Virus record (IMG/VR): IMGVR_UViG_3300029953_000070
Coordinates: 1 to 41,353 of that record
Length of the DNA stretch: 41,353 nucleotides
Direction: 5' to 3' (one strand)
Source of the DNA: a virus
Of this stretch, positions 31,229 through 37,701 are shown piece by piece. How positions within the stretch are numbered: the first letter of the stretch is position 1; every line of letters starts with the position of its first letter. The position numbers were made by a program, and so were the translations under genes. The notes under the pieces were generated by a model. That model ran no database searches and had not been told where the DNA came from. It worked only from the letters and a program-made list of their open reading frames with translations.

Positions 31229-31605
31229 CGCGGCAAGCCCCGCAGCGCCACCGCCACCTGGGGCATTTCCTCCGCCGCGATCTTCTGGCCCTGCACCCCT
31301 TGGTAGGCCTGGGCGCGCAGATTGCGCCGGATGTGGGCGCGCAAGCCGGCGCTGATCCCGTCGTCCTCCGGCAAGGGCAGGATCAACCCCTGGTCTTCCG
31401 CCTGGCGCACCAATTCGGAGGCCAGGGTCAAGGCGGCTAGGGACAAGAGCCTGGGCTCCTCCTGGTGCTCATGGCCGGCGGCCCAGGGGCTTGTGAGCAA
31501 TTCGAGCGCAATGCGAAACCGAAAATCGAGCTGGCACCCGGAGGTGGCCGCTTCGAGCACGTTGCCTAGGTACCGATTCACCGGACTCGCCATATCTTGC
31601 ACCAC
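31225..31605 (-). CDS. Hypothetical helical protein
   Basis: This 126-residue helical protein begins MVQDMASPVNRYLGNVLEAA and contains LELLTSPWAAGHEHQEEPRL. A second ATG at 31591-31593 could also be the start. It is rich in Leu, Ala and Glu with no clear motif. It lies two genes upstream of the terminase group, so a packaging role (including a small-terminase candidate) is conceivable but unsupported by any motif. Confidence 0.62.
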   Translation of the reverse strand: MVQDMASPVNRYLGNVLEAATSGCQLDFRFRIALELLTSPWAAGHEHQEEPRLLSLAALTLASELVRQAEDQGLILPLPEDDGISAGLRAHIRRNLRAQAYQGVQGQKIAAEEMPQVAVALRGLPR

Positions 31606-31892
31606 CCGAATTTGGTCACCCGCACCCTAAACGACAGGTCGCGACCGTACAGCTTGCGAAACGCATAAATGTAATTCTGCACGCTGCGCTTGTTGCGATC
31701 CACCTCCACGCACTGCCGCAAGAGCAATTTGCCGAGGAGGGCGAACATTTCATCCCGTACCACCCCCGGCTGACGCTCCGGCGGTGGGGCATCATCCAAC
31801 ATCCGATAGGAAATAGCACGACCTTTTTGCACTATCCCTAAGGAAACTGTGGGTATTTCAACCATGCAAATAGCGTAGCACACGATGTGCAA
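31578..31892 (-). CDS. Hypothetical protein at the head of the late - strand block
   Basis: This is the first gene of the 28-kb - strand block. It encodes 104 residues from TTG at 31890-31892, or 95 from ATG at 31863-31865 (starting MVEIPTVSLGIVQKG). I prefer the ATG, although neither has a good ribosome site. The C-terminal part is basic and helical (RNKRSVQNYIYAFRKLYGRD), suggesting DNA or RNA binding. The GCACA-CGA-TGTGC inverted repeat just inside the TTG start lies in this region. Confidence 0.55.
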   Translation of the reverse strand: MHIVCYAICMVEIPTVSLGIVQKGRAISYRMLDDAPPPERQPGVVRDEMFALLGKLLLRQCVEVDRNKRSVQNYIYAFRKLYGRDLSFRVRVTKFGWCKIWRVR

Positions 31893-32200
31893 TGCCTTTT
31901 GTGGCTCAGTAGTTGTAGCCCGCCTTATGCACGTTGGTGGTGTAAGTCTTAGAAATTATTTGGAAATTTTTTGTGGGGGGTACCGTGGGGGTCACCGTTA
32001 ACGTGCGCCGCTCGCCCAAGGAATTCCTTGAAAATCCGCCCAGGCCCGCTCCGCACGGCGGTTAACATAATGGCGATTATGCGAAGTAAGTACGTAACTC
32101 GTTGATTATGCAGAACTTTCCTCCAATTCCTATAACCCAACTAGGCGTTTTTACGTACACTAACCTTCGCGCACGGCCGCCCTTATGAACTGCGCTCATG

Positions 32201-32258
32201 GACTTGGCGGTTAGCATGAGCCAGATGCGGACTTGGCGGTTAGCATGAGCCAGATGCG
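32201..32258. repeat. Two tandem copies of a 29-bp unit
   Basis: The unit GACTTGGCGGTTAGCATGAG plus nine further bases (ccagatgcg) is present at 32201-32229 and again, identically, at 32230-32258. It lies 27 bp before the first parS-like palindrome, so this intergenic region has been expanded by more than one tandem duplication. Confidence 0.9.
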
Positions 32259-32285
32259 GCGCAGCACAGCCGGCGGGCCGCCGAT

Positions 32286-32299
32286 GTTCCACGTGGAAC
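32286..32299. promoter_or_regulatory. parS-like palindrome 1 (GTTCCACGTGGAAC)
   Basis: The 14-bp perfect palindrome GTTCCACGTGGAAC matches the core of the chromosomal parS sequence bound by ParB in many bacteria (TGTTCCACGTGGAACA-type in pseudomonads). With flanks it reads TGTTCCACGTGGAACG. The phage carries no parA or parB gene in this window, so any binding would be by a host ParB. A chance 14-mer is improbable, especially in two copies 55 bp apart. Confidence 0.75.
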
Positions 32300-32340
32300 G
32301 CGCGAGGTGCCTCATACCGGCTAGGCGCCACGGACAAGAG

Positions 32341-32354
32341 GTTCCACGTGGAAC
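32341..32354. promoter_or_regulatory. parS-like palindrome 2 (GTTCCACGTGGAAC)
   Basis: A second perfect GTTCCACGTGGAAC, here within GGTTCCACGTGGAACA, lies inside copy 1 of the 130-bp duplication. The equivalent place in copy 2 (32471-32482) has lost two bases and reads GTTCCGTGGAAC. One copy of the duplicated site has therefore been broken while the other remains intact. Confidence 0.75.
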
Positions 32355-32470
32355 ATATCTACGCCACCGATGCGTGAGCGACCAATCAATCAGTCTTGAC
32401 GATAGGCAAGCGTGACGTCTGACCATGCGGCCCCGATGACATCGAGAACTGTGGCCAGCACGGACAAGAG

Positions 32471-32482
32471 GTTCCGTGGAAC
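32471..32482. promoter_or_regulatory. Decayed third parS-like site
   Basis: GTTCCGTGGAAC is the counterpart of the intact palindrome at 32341, with the central AC deleted. The change destroys the two-fold symmetry and should abolish ParB binding. It dates the duplication as earlier than the deletion. Confidence 0.65.
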
Positions 32483-32517
32483 ATATCTACGCCACCGATG
32501 CGTGAGCGGCCAATCAA

Positions 32518-33024
32518 TCAGTCTTGACGATAGGCAAGCGTGACGTCTGACCATGCGGCCCCGATGACATCGAGAACTGTGGCCAGGACGTTCGGACTGA
32601 TGTTGTGCGCCGGCACGCGCAACGGGTAGCGCACCCGCCGGATATGCTGCAATGCGTTAATCTGTAGCGCCGAGCAAATGTAATGCGCGGGGATGTGCCC
32701 GTCGCGCTCCAAGATGAAGTCTTCGATATCGCGCACACCGTAGGCGTCGCCAATCTTGGCCTGCAGGTTCGCTTCCCAATCCTCGTATTCGGTTTGCGTG
32801 GCGTTCAAGGTCGCCCGGATCCGGCGGGTACATGTCTCAAGCCGAGGGTCTCGAATATGCACGCCAGGGGGCACCGAGCCTACCCGATCCGAGCGGCTAT
32901 CTAAGTATCGGCCGTCGGCCAGGACGCCGGCCGCGTGGCTGACATGTTCGCCGCCTCCGAACCATCCAATCAGCCTCGAGCTGAGATTGTGCCCCTGAAG
33001 CAAGTCAACGCAGATCTGTGCCAT
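32518..33024 (-). CDS. Permuted NlpC/P60 (YiiX-like) papain-fold protein
   Basis: The 168-residue protein from the ATG at 33022-33024 starts MAQICVDLLQGHNLSSRLIG. The order of catalytic elements is His first, then Cys: HVSHAAGVL at about residues 27-35, and HYICSALQ at about 114-121. This order marks the circularly permuted papain-like NlpC/P60 families (YiiX type). DGRYLDSRSDRVGSVPPGV also fits the fold. Such enzymes act on amide or thioester bonds of peptides or lipids, and the substrate here is unknown. A TTG extension upstream is open but less convincing. Its 3' end has been tandemly duplicated downstream (32388-32458). The gene is isolated between the - strand block and the + strand cassette. 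Confidence 0.78.
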   Translation of the reverse strand: MAQICVDLLQGHNLSSRLIGWFGGGEHVSHAAGVLADGRYLDSRSDRVGSVPPGVHIRDPRLETCTRRIRATLNATQTEYEDWEANLQAKIGDAYGVRDIEDFILERDGHIPAHYICSALQINALQHIRRVRYPLRVPAHNISPNVLATVLDVIGAAWSDVTLAYRQD

Positions 33025-33068
33025 GGCGCACAGTTTACGATCCCTGGCCGCAATTTTCAAAATAGTGC

Positions 33069-33096
33069 TTGACAAGTATTCCGCCTAGTATATCAT
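33069..33096 (+). promoter_or_regulatory. Sigma70-type promoter of the accessory cassette
   Basis: A perfect TTGACA (33069-33074) is followed after 16 nt by TATCAT (33091-33096). It points to the DUF932 gene and lies beside the - strand gene ending its 5' side at 33024. The AT-rich stretch and the consensus -35 stand out in this GC-rich genome. It should be recognised by the host's main sigma factor, and a palindrome overlapping its -10 suggests repression. Confidence 0.8.
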
Positions 33097-33114
33097 TTGC
33101 ACATTGAGCAAATG
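33094..33114. promoter_or_regulatory. Operator-like palindrome at the cassette promoter
   Basis: CATTTGC and GCAAATG form a perfect 7-bp inverted repeat around ACATTGA, covering the -10 end and the likely start of transcription. The right half contains TTGAGCAA, which is also found in the operator at 37991. Binding there by a repressor would block the promoter. Confidence 0.65.
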
Positions 33115-33131
33115 AAACAGGCATGAGTCTT

Positions 33132-33166
33132 TAGCCGATAGCCCACTCAACGTGACCTATCGGCTA
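33132..33166 (+). other. Stable hairpin in the 5' leader of the DUF932 gene
   Basis: TAGCCGATAG (33132-33141) and CTATCGGCTA (33157-33166) form a perfect 10-bp stem with a 15-nt loop. It is in the untranslated leader between the promoter at 33069 and the start at 33226, and no U-run follows. It may stabilise or regulate the transcript. Confidence 0.65.
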
Positions 33167-33225
33167 GGGATTTTCCCCGGCAACGCACGCGGCGCGACGT
33201 CCGCACTGACTAGGAGTAATTGAAC

Positions 33226-34335
33226 ATGGAACTTATGCAAGCGAATCGCCAATGGTCTACCCGTCCCGACGACGAACGTTTCCTTTCGCTCACCGAGTTG
33301 AACGCGCATTGCTGCGCGCAGCGCGAACTGAGCGTGGGCAAGGTGGTGTCCTCCCGTGCGCTGACCGCATCCCCTGTTGAAGGGGACCACAGCGCATTGA
33401 TGCTCACGGGCCCGAACGGCGCACCCGTGAATCTCACCAATTGGAGTTTTGGCCAATTGGCCGCGCGTGCCGGCGTGCCCGCCGGGTACGTGCGCTCGAT
33501 CCCGTCCCCCCTGGCCGCCGATTGCATCAATTACGGCCTTCACTACGCGCGCGACGTCGAAGAATGCGGCGTGCTCCTCACCAAGTCCCGGGGGCACTCC
33601 GAAAACCCACCCCCGGCCACCGTGCGTGCGCTCACAGGCCCGAACTACGGCCGCATCTGGAACCACACCATTACACAGGCCTTGGTGCGCCAATTCGGTG
33701 ATGGTGTAACTGGCACGTTCAAGGTACCCGGGGAATTCGGCGTGCAAGGCAATCCCATCACCAAGCAATCGACCACCCTCTACGCGAGCGACCGTGACAT
33801 GTGGGTGTTCCTGGCTGACGAAACCAATCGTATTGAACTGCCGAATCGGCGTAACGGCCGCACGGGATCGCTGGCGCGCGGTTTTTTCTGCTGGAACTCG
33901 GAAGTAGGTTCGACTACTTTTGGCTTGGGCACGTTCCTGTTCGACTACATGTGTGGTAACCATATCGTGTGGGGTGCGGAGGATTACCAGGAACTGCGCA
34001 TCCGCCACACTTCCGGGGCCCCGGATCGCTGGATCGAACAGGCCGCCCCGGCTATCGCCAAGCTATCAAGCTCGAGCGCAATCGGTATCACCGAAGCGTT
34101 GAAGGCCGCCCAAGCAAAGCGAATCGAGAATGTGGATGAATTCTTGAACGCACGTTTCACGAAGTCTCAGACGTCCGCCATCAAGGCCGCGCATATGCAG
34201 GACGAGCAACGGCCCATCGAGTCCCTGTGGGATGCCGCGACGGGCATCACGGCCTATGCCCGGGAGATTGCCCACACAGATGATCGGGTACGTTTGGAGC
34301 GCGAGGCCGGCAAGGTGCTCAAGCTCGCCGCCTAA
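33226..34335 (+). CDS. DUF932-family phage/plasmid-like protein
   Basis: The 369-residue protein has the pattern of the DUF932 (phage/plasmid-like TIGR03299) family: SFGQLAARAGVPAGYVRSIP near the N-terminus, then VRALTGPNYGRIWNHTI, ASDRDMWVFLADETNRIEL and the RGFFCWNSEVGSTTFGLGTF segment. These proteins are widespread on phages and plasmids. Their function is not settled, with links to DNA metabolism or host takeover. The ATG at 33226 follows AGGAG by 9 nt. It is the first gene of the accessory cassette, with a promoter upstream and a terminator just downstream. Confidence 0.88.
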   Translation: MELMQANRQWSTRPDDERFLSLTELNAHCCAQRELSVGKVVSSRALTASPVEGDHSALMLTGPNGAPVNLTNWSFGQLAARAGVPAGYVRSIPSPLAADCINYGLHYARDVEECGVLLTKSRGHSENPPPATVRALTGPNYGRIWNHTITQALVRQFGDGVTGTFKVPGEFGVQGNPITKQSTTLYASDRDMWVFLADETNRIELPNRRNGRTGSLARGFFCWNSEVGSTTFGLGTFLFDYMCGNHIVWGAEDYQELRIRHTSGAPDRWIEQAAPAIAKLSSSSAIGITEALKAAQAKRIENVDEFLNARFTKSQTSAIKAAHMQDEQRPIESLWDAATGITAYAREIAHTDDRVRLEREAGKVLKLAA

Positions 34336-34373
34336 AGTCCCTCCCTGTGGCGGGTGTAGCCGCCACACCCTTC

Positions 34374-34399
34374 GGCGGGCCGCGGGGCCCGCCTTTTTT
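34374..34399 (+). terminator. Rho-independent terminator after the DUF932 gene
   Basis: GGCGGGCC pairs with GGCCCGCC (8 bp) around GCGG, followed by TTTTTT. It would end transcripts of the DUF932 gene. The next gene's Shine-Dalgarno (GGAGA) begins right after the T-run, so the repeat gene is either read by leakage through the terminator or has its own promoter. Confidence 0.88.
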
Positions 34400-34411
34400 G
34401 GAGAAACTTGA

Positions 34412-34948
34412 ATGGAACTCACCATAGAACAGTTGATTGAACAACGCGCATGCGCCAGCCAAGTGAAACTATTCCGCGAGATGTTTGGCCGTAGCGTCAA
34501 CATCACGCAAAAGGCATGCATCTGTGTTGCAGACAAGTTTGATTTCGCCTGGGCCGCGCGGAAGCTACTGCCGGCGCCAGCGCTGGCCGAGTACGAGCGC
34601 GTCAGGGTGCAAGCTTGGGCCGAGTACGAGCGCGTCACGGCGCCAGCGCTGGCCGAGTACGAGCGCGTCACGGCGCCAGCGCTGGCCGAGTACGAGCGCG
34701 TCAGGGTGCAAGCTTGGGCCGAGTACGCGCGCGTCAGGGTGCAAGCTTGGGCCGAGTACGCGCGCGTCACGGCGCCAGCTTGGGCCGAGTACGAGCGCGT
34801 CACGGCGCCAGCTTGGGCCGAGTACGAGCGCGTCAGGGCGCCAGCTTGGGCCGAGTGCGCGCGCGTCAGGGTGCCAGCTTGGGCCGAGTACGAGCGCGTC
34901 AGGGCGCGCACGTTTGCCAAACTCTATAACTCAACAGGTGCCCTATGA
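34412..34948 (+). CDS. Protein with ten 11-residue AEYERV repeats
   Basis: This 178-residue protein starts MELTIEQLIEQRACASQVKL. A non-repetitive N-terminal domain (about 1-55), with KLFREMFGRSV and ADKFDFAWAARKLL, precedes ten tandem copies of an 11-residue unit, AEY(E/A)RV followed by a 5-residue linker (RVQAW, TAPAL, TAPAW, RAPAW or RVPAW). A short tail ends NSTGAL. Repeats of AEYERV type occur in several phage proteins of unknown role. I recognise no function. The 33-nt unit is a multiple of three, so changing copy number would keep the frame. It follows a terminator and has a GGAGA site before the ATG, and its stop overlaps the next ATG (ATGA). Confidence 0.85.
   Translation: MELTIEQLIEQRACASQVKLFREMFGRSVNITQKACICVADKFDFAWAARKLLPAPALAEYERVRVQAWAEYERVTAPALAEYERVTAPALAEYERVRVQAWAEYARVRVQAWAEYARVTAPAWAEYERVTAPAWAEYERVRAPAWAECARVRVPAWAEYERVRARTFAKLYNSTGAL
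34586..34915 (+). repeat. Tandem array of ten 33-bp repeats
   Basis: Ten consecutive 33-bp units (starting gccgagtacgagcgcgtc...) fill 34586-34915. Sequence differences between units cluster at the linker codons (GCG or GCC, CTG or TGG, AGG or ACG), and units 2, 5 and 6 share the variant GTGCAAGCTTGG. The pattern implies local duplication and recombination, so copy number is likely to vary among relatives. Confidence 0.95.
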
Positions 34949-35163
34949 TTTTCTTTCATCCCCGTCTGCCCGTGCGCGACATCGCGCGGTTTTGCATCGT
35001 GCAAGGCTATGACGTCCGTTGCCTGACACGCTACCGGGCGGACGGATCCCGAATCATCCTAACCCTGGCCGTGCCCGTCCCTAACCTTGTGGATCCCCTA
35101 ACCGATAGCGAAGACGGATGCCCGGACATCGGTGACTACATTGATTTCATCCATCCCGAATGA
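34945..35163 (+). CDS. Small hypothetical protein
   Basis: The 72-residue product starts MIFFHPRLPVRDIARFCIVQ and ends CPDIGDYIDFIHPE. It is acidic at the C-terminus and hydrophobic in the middle (IILTLAVPVPNLV). It overlaps the repeat gene's stop by 4 nt (ATGA) and its own stop overlaps the next ATG, so it is translated as part of the cassette. No family recognised. Confidence 0.72.
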   Translation: MIFFHPRLPVRDIARFCIVQGYDVRCLTRYRADGSRIILTLAVPVPNLVDPLTDSEDGCPDIGDYIDFIHPE

Positions 35164-35318
35164 GGTGCCTTGGCGGATCCCGGCTACTAACCCGCGGCCA
35201 GCGGAACCGCAAGCTCCGCAACAAACGCCAAAAGTGTCTCTGCGGCGCGTTTTGGTTCCCACATCGTCGCGGGTCTGCGGGGTGGGTGTGTGGAAAATAC
35301 ATCAAGTGTAGGGACTGA
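35160..35318 (+). CDS. Small Cys-rich, probable zinc-binding protein
   Basis: A 52-residue frame opens at ATG 35160-35162, overlapping the upstream TGA, and ends at 35316-35318. The first half is very basic (MRCLGGSRLLTRGQRNRKLR), and the second has Cys and aromatic residues in the order KCLCGAFWFPHRRGSAG...C...C. The CxCG...FPHR.GS...C pattern is seen in small phage zinc-ribbon-type proteins. Function is unknown, but DNA- or RNA-binding is likely. Confidence 0.7.
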   Translation: MRCLGGSRLLTRGQRNRKLRNKRQKCLCGAFWFPHRRGSAGWVCGKYIKCRD

Positions 35319-35323
35319 CCTTG

Positions 35324-35365
35324 GCGCGTCCGCGCATCCCGTACCGATGGGGTGCGCGGACGCGC
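35324..35365. terminator. Long hairpin between convergent genes, probable bidirectional terminator
   Basis: GCGCGTCCGCGCATCCC and its complement at 35349-35365 form a 17-bp stem with one G-T pair around an 8-nt loop. It lies after the last + strand cassette gene and before the 3' end of the primase-helicase gene. No T-run follows on either strand, so it may stall polymerase or act as a stop between convergent transcripts without being a canonical terminator. Confidence 0.6.
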
Positions 35366-35508
35366 TACCTGACATACCACACCAAAAACCCGCCTACTTC
35401 CCCTATACGCTATATAGGCCCCCTATACCCCTCTACCCCTCCCCCCTCTTTTCTATCTCCTTATCACTCTCATATATAGGTATGGTAGGTAAGGTAGGGC
35501 GCGGTAAC

Positions 35509-37701
35509 TTATTGTTTTTCCCAAAATACTTTGCGGACCACACCACCTACCATACTACGCCTTTTGCCATACCCTAGTGTGGTAAGGATTTTAGCGAGAC
35601 GCATTTCCGTAGCGCGCGTGACTTGCCGAGGGTCAAGCCCTAGCCCATGGGCGACATCGCGCAGGGTTACAGGTGTGTCTCCCTGCCACTCCTGCACCAC
35701 CTGTGCCACATCCTGCAACCAGGAATCTTGGAACTTAAAATCAGCATGTGCGGAGCGCGCGAGCCGTTCAGCCTCTTTCCACATCACCCCATGTTGCGCA
35801 AATAATACAGCACCCTCCGACCACAATTGCGCGCGGATGGCCGCCACTCCCGCGACATCGACACGGCCGACACGCACGGGCAACCAACGCCTTTCGCCCG
35901 CCTCGTCATCCAGGATCTCGTCATGATCGGTGGTGCCGACGAACACCCCCCGGCGCGGGTAGCTCACCGTGATTTCCTGATACTTGGGTGTCCACGTGTC
36001 CGCCCTTTCGGTGATGAACACCTTGATAGCTTCCTTGGCGCGCGTATGAAGACCTTGCAGTTCTCCGAGTTCGTACACCTGTCTACCCCGCATACGCCGC
36101 GCAAGGTCCGCATCCCGGGCCGACAAATCCAACGTCACATAGGCATCCGGTAGCAGTGCGAGTACCCGCACGGACGATGTTTTCCCGTGTCCCTGACCCG
36201 CGGACACCAATATCGGCACCATGTCCGCTTGGCACCCGGGATCGAGCGTGCGCCCCGCTAGTGCGCTCCACAGGTACCGCCCAACCGCCACGGCATATTC
36301 CCCCGCCACGGCCCCGTAGTAAGTTTGCAGGAACGAGTCCACACGCGGCACACCATCCCAGCGCACGAGGTTCAACGCGAGTTGCGCCGAGTCGAACCGA
36401 TGGGCAAAACCCACCCGGTACAAGGCGTCCCGAATCAGATCCGGGCCGATGGCCGCAAAACCTGAGGCCTCCAGGCGCAGCCGCGCATCCAACGTGTCGG
36501 CATGCGTGAGGGACCGCCAATCCTCGCACCCCAAGGCGCACTGCCAATAGCACCAGCGCACCTCACCGTAGAATTCGTCATACCCTACGCGCCGCCAAAA
36601 GCCTTCGACCTCCAGCGCGCGCACGACGTTGTTCAACGTCGGCCGGTAGCCGGCATTCGTGCGCGAGAACCCCAGGGAGGTGAGCACCCCAGGGCCCACC
36701 CCTCGATTCGCCGCCACCACCCCGGCAGTAAGTTCACAGGACGGGACCGCTACCGGGTCGGGCTCCGGGGCAAAATCATCCGCCGCGATTTCTTCGGCAC
36801 CGATCGCTTCGAGGAATTCAAGGTCCGTCCTGCCGGTACAGTGGCCGTGGAGGCATTTGAAGTGCCCTTGCGCGTAGCCGCCCGTGCCCGCGGGGTAGTA
36901 GACGGTCGCCGTGGGGCCGGTGTCGACCGTGTGGTCCGTGAGGCCCCACGGACAAATGATGTAGAGCTCGCCGCGCTTTCCTTGGCCCTGGACCCAGCCG
37001 CGTTGCTCGAGCCATTGGGTGACGGGATCATCGCCTTGAATCGTCTCGCGATGTAATTGTCCACTTTGATCCGATGCCGGTCCCGCAGCACCTCCGCCGA
37101 GCTGCCGCCACAGATCTTCGAACGCTTCCGACTCAAGGGTGGGGAATTCGCTTGGGCATCCCCCTTCCCATTCGTAGCGCTGGCCCGAGGGGTGCGTACC
37201 GGCGGCGACGAACTGCTGGCCGGTGGCCAAGAATTCAATGATTCCCTGGCCCTCTCGGACAATCGAGCGCTTGGCAAACTCGCCCGCGAGGCGAAACGGC
37301 GCCAGAAACCGAACAGTTCCGGGGCGAGTTCTAACCGCCCGCAATCCAACATTAAAAATCGTGGTCCGGCACGCAAGAGCCAGTCCCTCATCTTCGATGT
37401 CGAAGTCCAGTGCACGTACTTCTCTAGTCTGGATGCATAGTCCATAGTCTCGCTCCTTACTCCATAGGTTGATTTCCGCATCGGTCGATTGATGGGAGGT
37501 CCAGGCCTTGATCCCCACGGCCTTGCGGGAGTCGTTGTACCGCGAAGGGGTTTTGCCCAACGCGCGCAAGGTCGATTGCGGCGCGATCAGTGCGTGCGGG
37601 TTCGACACCACCGGCAGGAGGTCCGCCGCAAGCCCGAGCTCATAGGCGAACGTGTACCAGTCGGCGGGGCTCGCCCCCCACCGGTCAACAGGCCCGCTCA
37701 T
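35509..37701 (-). CDS. Primase-polymerase / VirE-type helicase fusion
   Basis: The 730-residue protein combines an N-terminal bifunctional primase/polymerase (Prim-Pol, ALDFDIED at about residues 97-104, with the metal-binding acidic residues) with a central segment (PWGLTDHTVDTG, FKCLHGHC) and a C-terminal helicase of the virulence-associated-E type. The helicase Walker A is VSAGQGHGKTSS (about 490-501), and a GTTDHDEILDDE acidic motif follows. It would prime and unwind phage DNA. The winged-helix-like end (VTLRDVAHGLGLDPRQVTRA) may bind DNA. It starts overlapping the repressor gene (37698-37701), so the two are co-transcribed on the - strand. Confidence 0.87.
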   Translation of the reverse strand: MSGPVDRWGASPADWYTFAYELGLAADLLPVVSNPHALIAPQSTLRALGKTPSRYNDSRKAVGIKAWTSHQSTDAEINLWSKERDYGLCIQTREVRALDFDIEDEGLALACRTTIFNVGLRAVRTRPGTVRFLAPFRLAGEFAKRSIVREGQGIIEFLATGQQFVAAGTHPSGQRYEWEGGCPSEFPTLESEAFEDLWRQLGGGAAGPASDQSGQLHRETIQGDDPVTQWLEQRGWVQGQGKRGELYIICPWGLTDHTVDTGPTATVYYPAGTGGYAQGHFKCLHGHCTGRTDLEFLEAIGAEEIAADDFAPEPDPVAVPSCELTAGVVAANRGVGPGVLTSLGFSRTNAGYRPTLNNVVRALEVEGFWRRVGYDEFYGEVRWCYWQCALGCEDWRSLTHADTLDARLRLEASGFAAIGPDLIRDALYRVGFAHRFDSAQLALNLVRWDGVPRVDSFLQTYYGAVAGEYAVAVGRYLWSALAGRTLDPGCQADMVPILVSAGQGHGKTSSVRVLALLPDAYVTLDLSARDADLARRMRGRQVYELGELQGLHTRAKEAIKVFITERADTWTPKYQEITVSYPRRGVFVGTTDHDEILDDEAGERRWLPVRVGRVDVAGVAAIRAQLWSEGAVLFAQHGVMWKEAERLARSAHADFKFQDSWLQDVAQVVQEWQGDTPVTLRDVAHGLGLDPRQVTRATEMRLAKILTTLGYGKRRSMVGGVVRKVFWEKQ

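Larger units (their letters stand above)
31893..32517. other. Intergenic region with duplications, parS-like sites and probable promoters
   Basis: About 625 bp without a convincing gene. It must contain the promoter of the long - strand block, but I found no strong -35/-10 pair; a T/A-rich stretch at about 31955-31972 is the best candidate. It contains two copies of GATTATGC (32074 and 32106 regions), a 29-bp tandem repeat (32201-32258), two parS-like palindromes and a 130-bp tandem duplication. Such a repeat-rich, gene-free region could also be a replication or segregation region. Confidence 0.7.
32329..32586. repeat. 130-bp near-perfect tandem duplication
   Basis: Copy 1 spans 32329-32458 (130 nt) and copy 2 spans 32459-32586 (128 nt). 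They differ by a 2-nt deletion (CCACGTGG to CCGTGG) and one A-to-G change (gcgacc to gcggcc). Each copy starts with CACGGACAAGAGGTTCC and ends with GAACTGTGGCCAG. Copy 2 contains the 3' end of the NlpC/P60-like gene (from 32518), and copy 1 is the extra, non-coding version of the same gene end. Confidence 0.95.

Noticed and set aside
31893-32517. Small frames in the intergenic region (for example + 32233-32415 and - 32077-32337)
   Set aside because: They arise from the palindromes and duplicated sequence, have no ribosome sites, and encode unrelated low-complexity peptides.
32201-32586. CRISPR-like repeats
   Set aside because: The repeats are direct and adjacent without unique spacers of even length. 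They are tandem duplications.
34066-34920. 284-codon - strand frame with Ser/Tyr/Ala repeats, and two + strand alternative frames in the repeat region
   Set aside because: A 33-bp repeat without stop codons stays open in any frame. Only the AEYERV frame has a ribosome site, a non-repetitive start domain and an ATGA junction.
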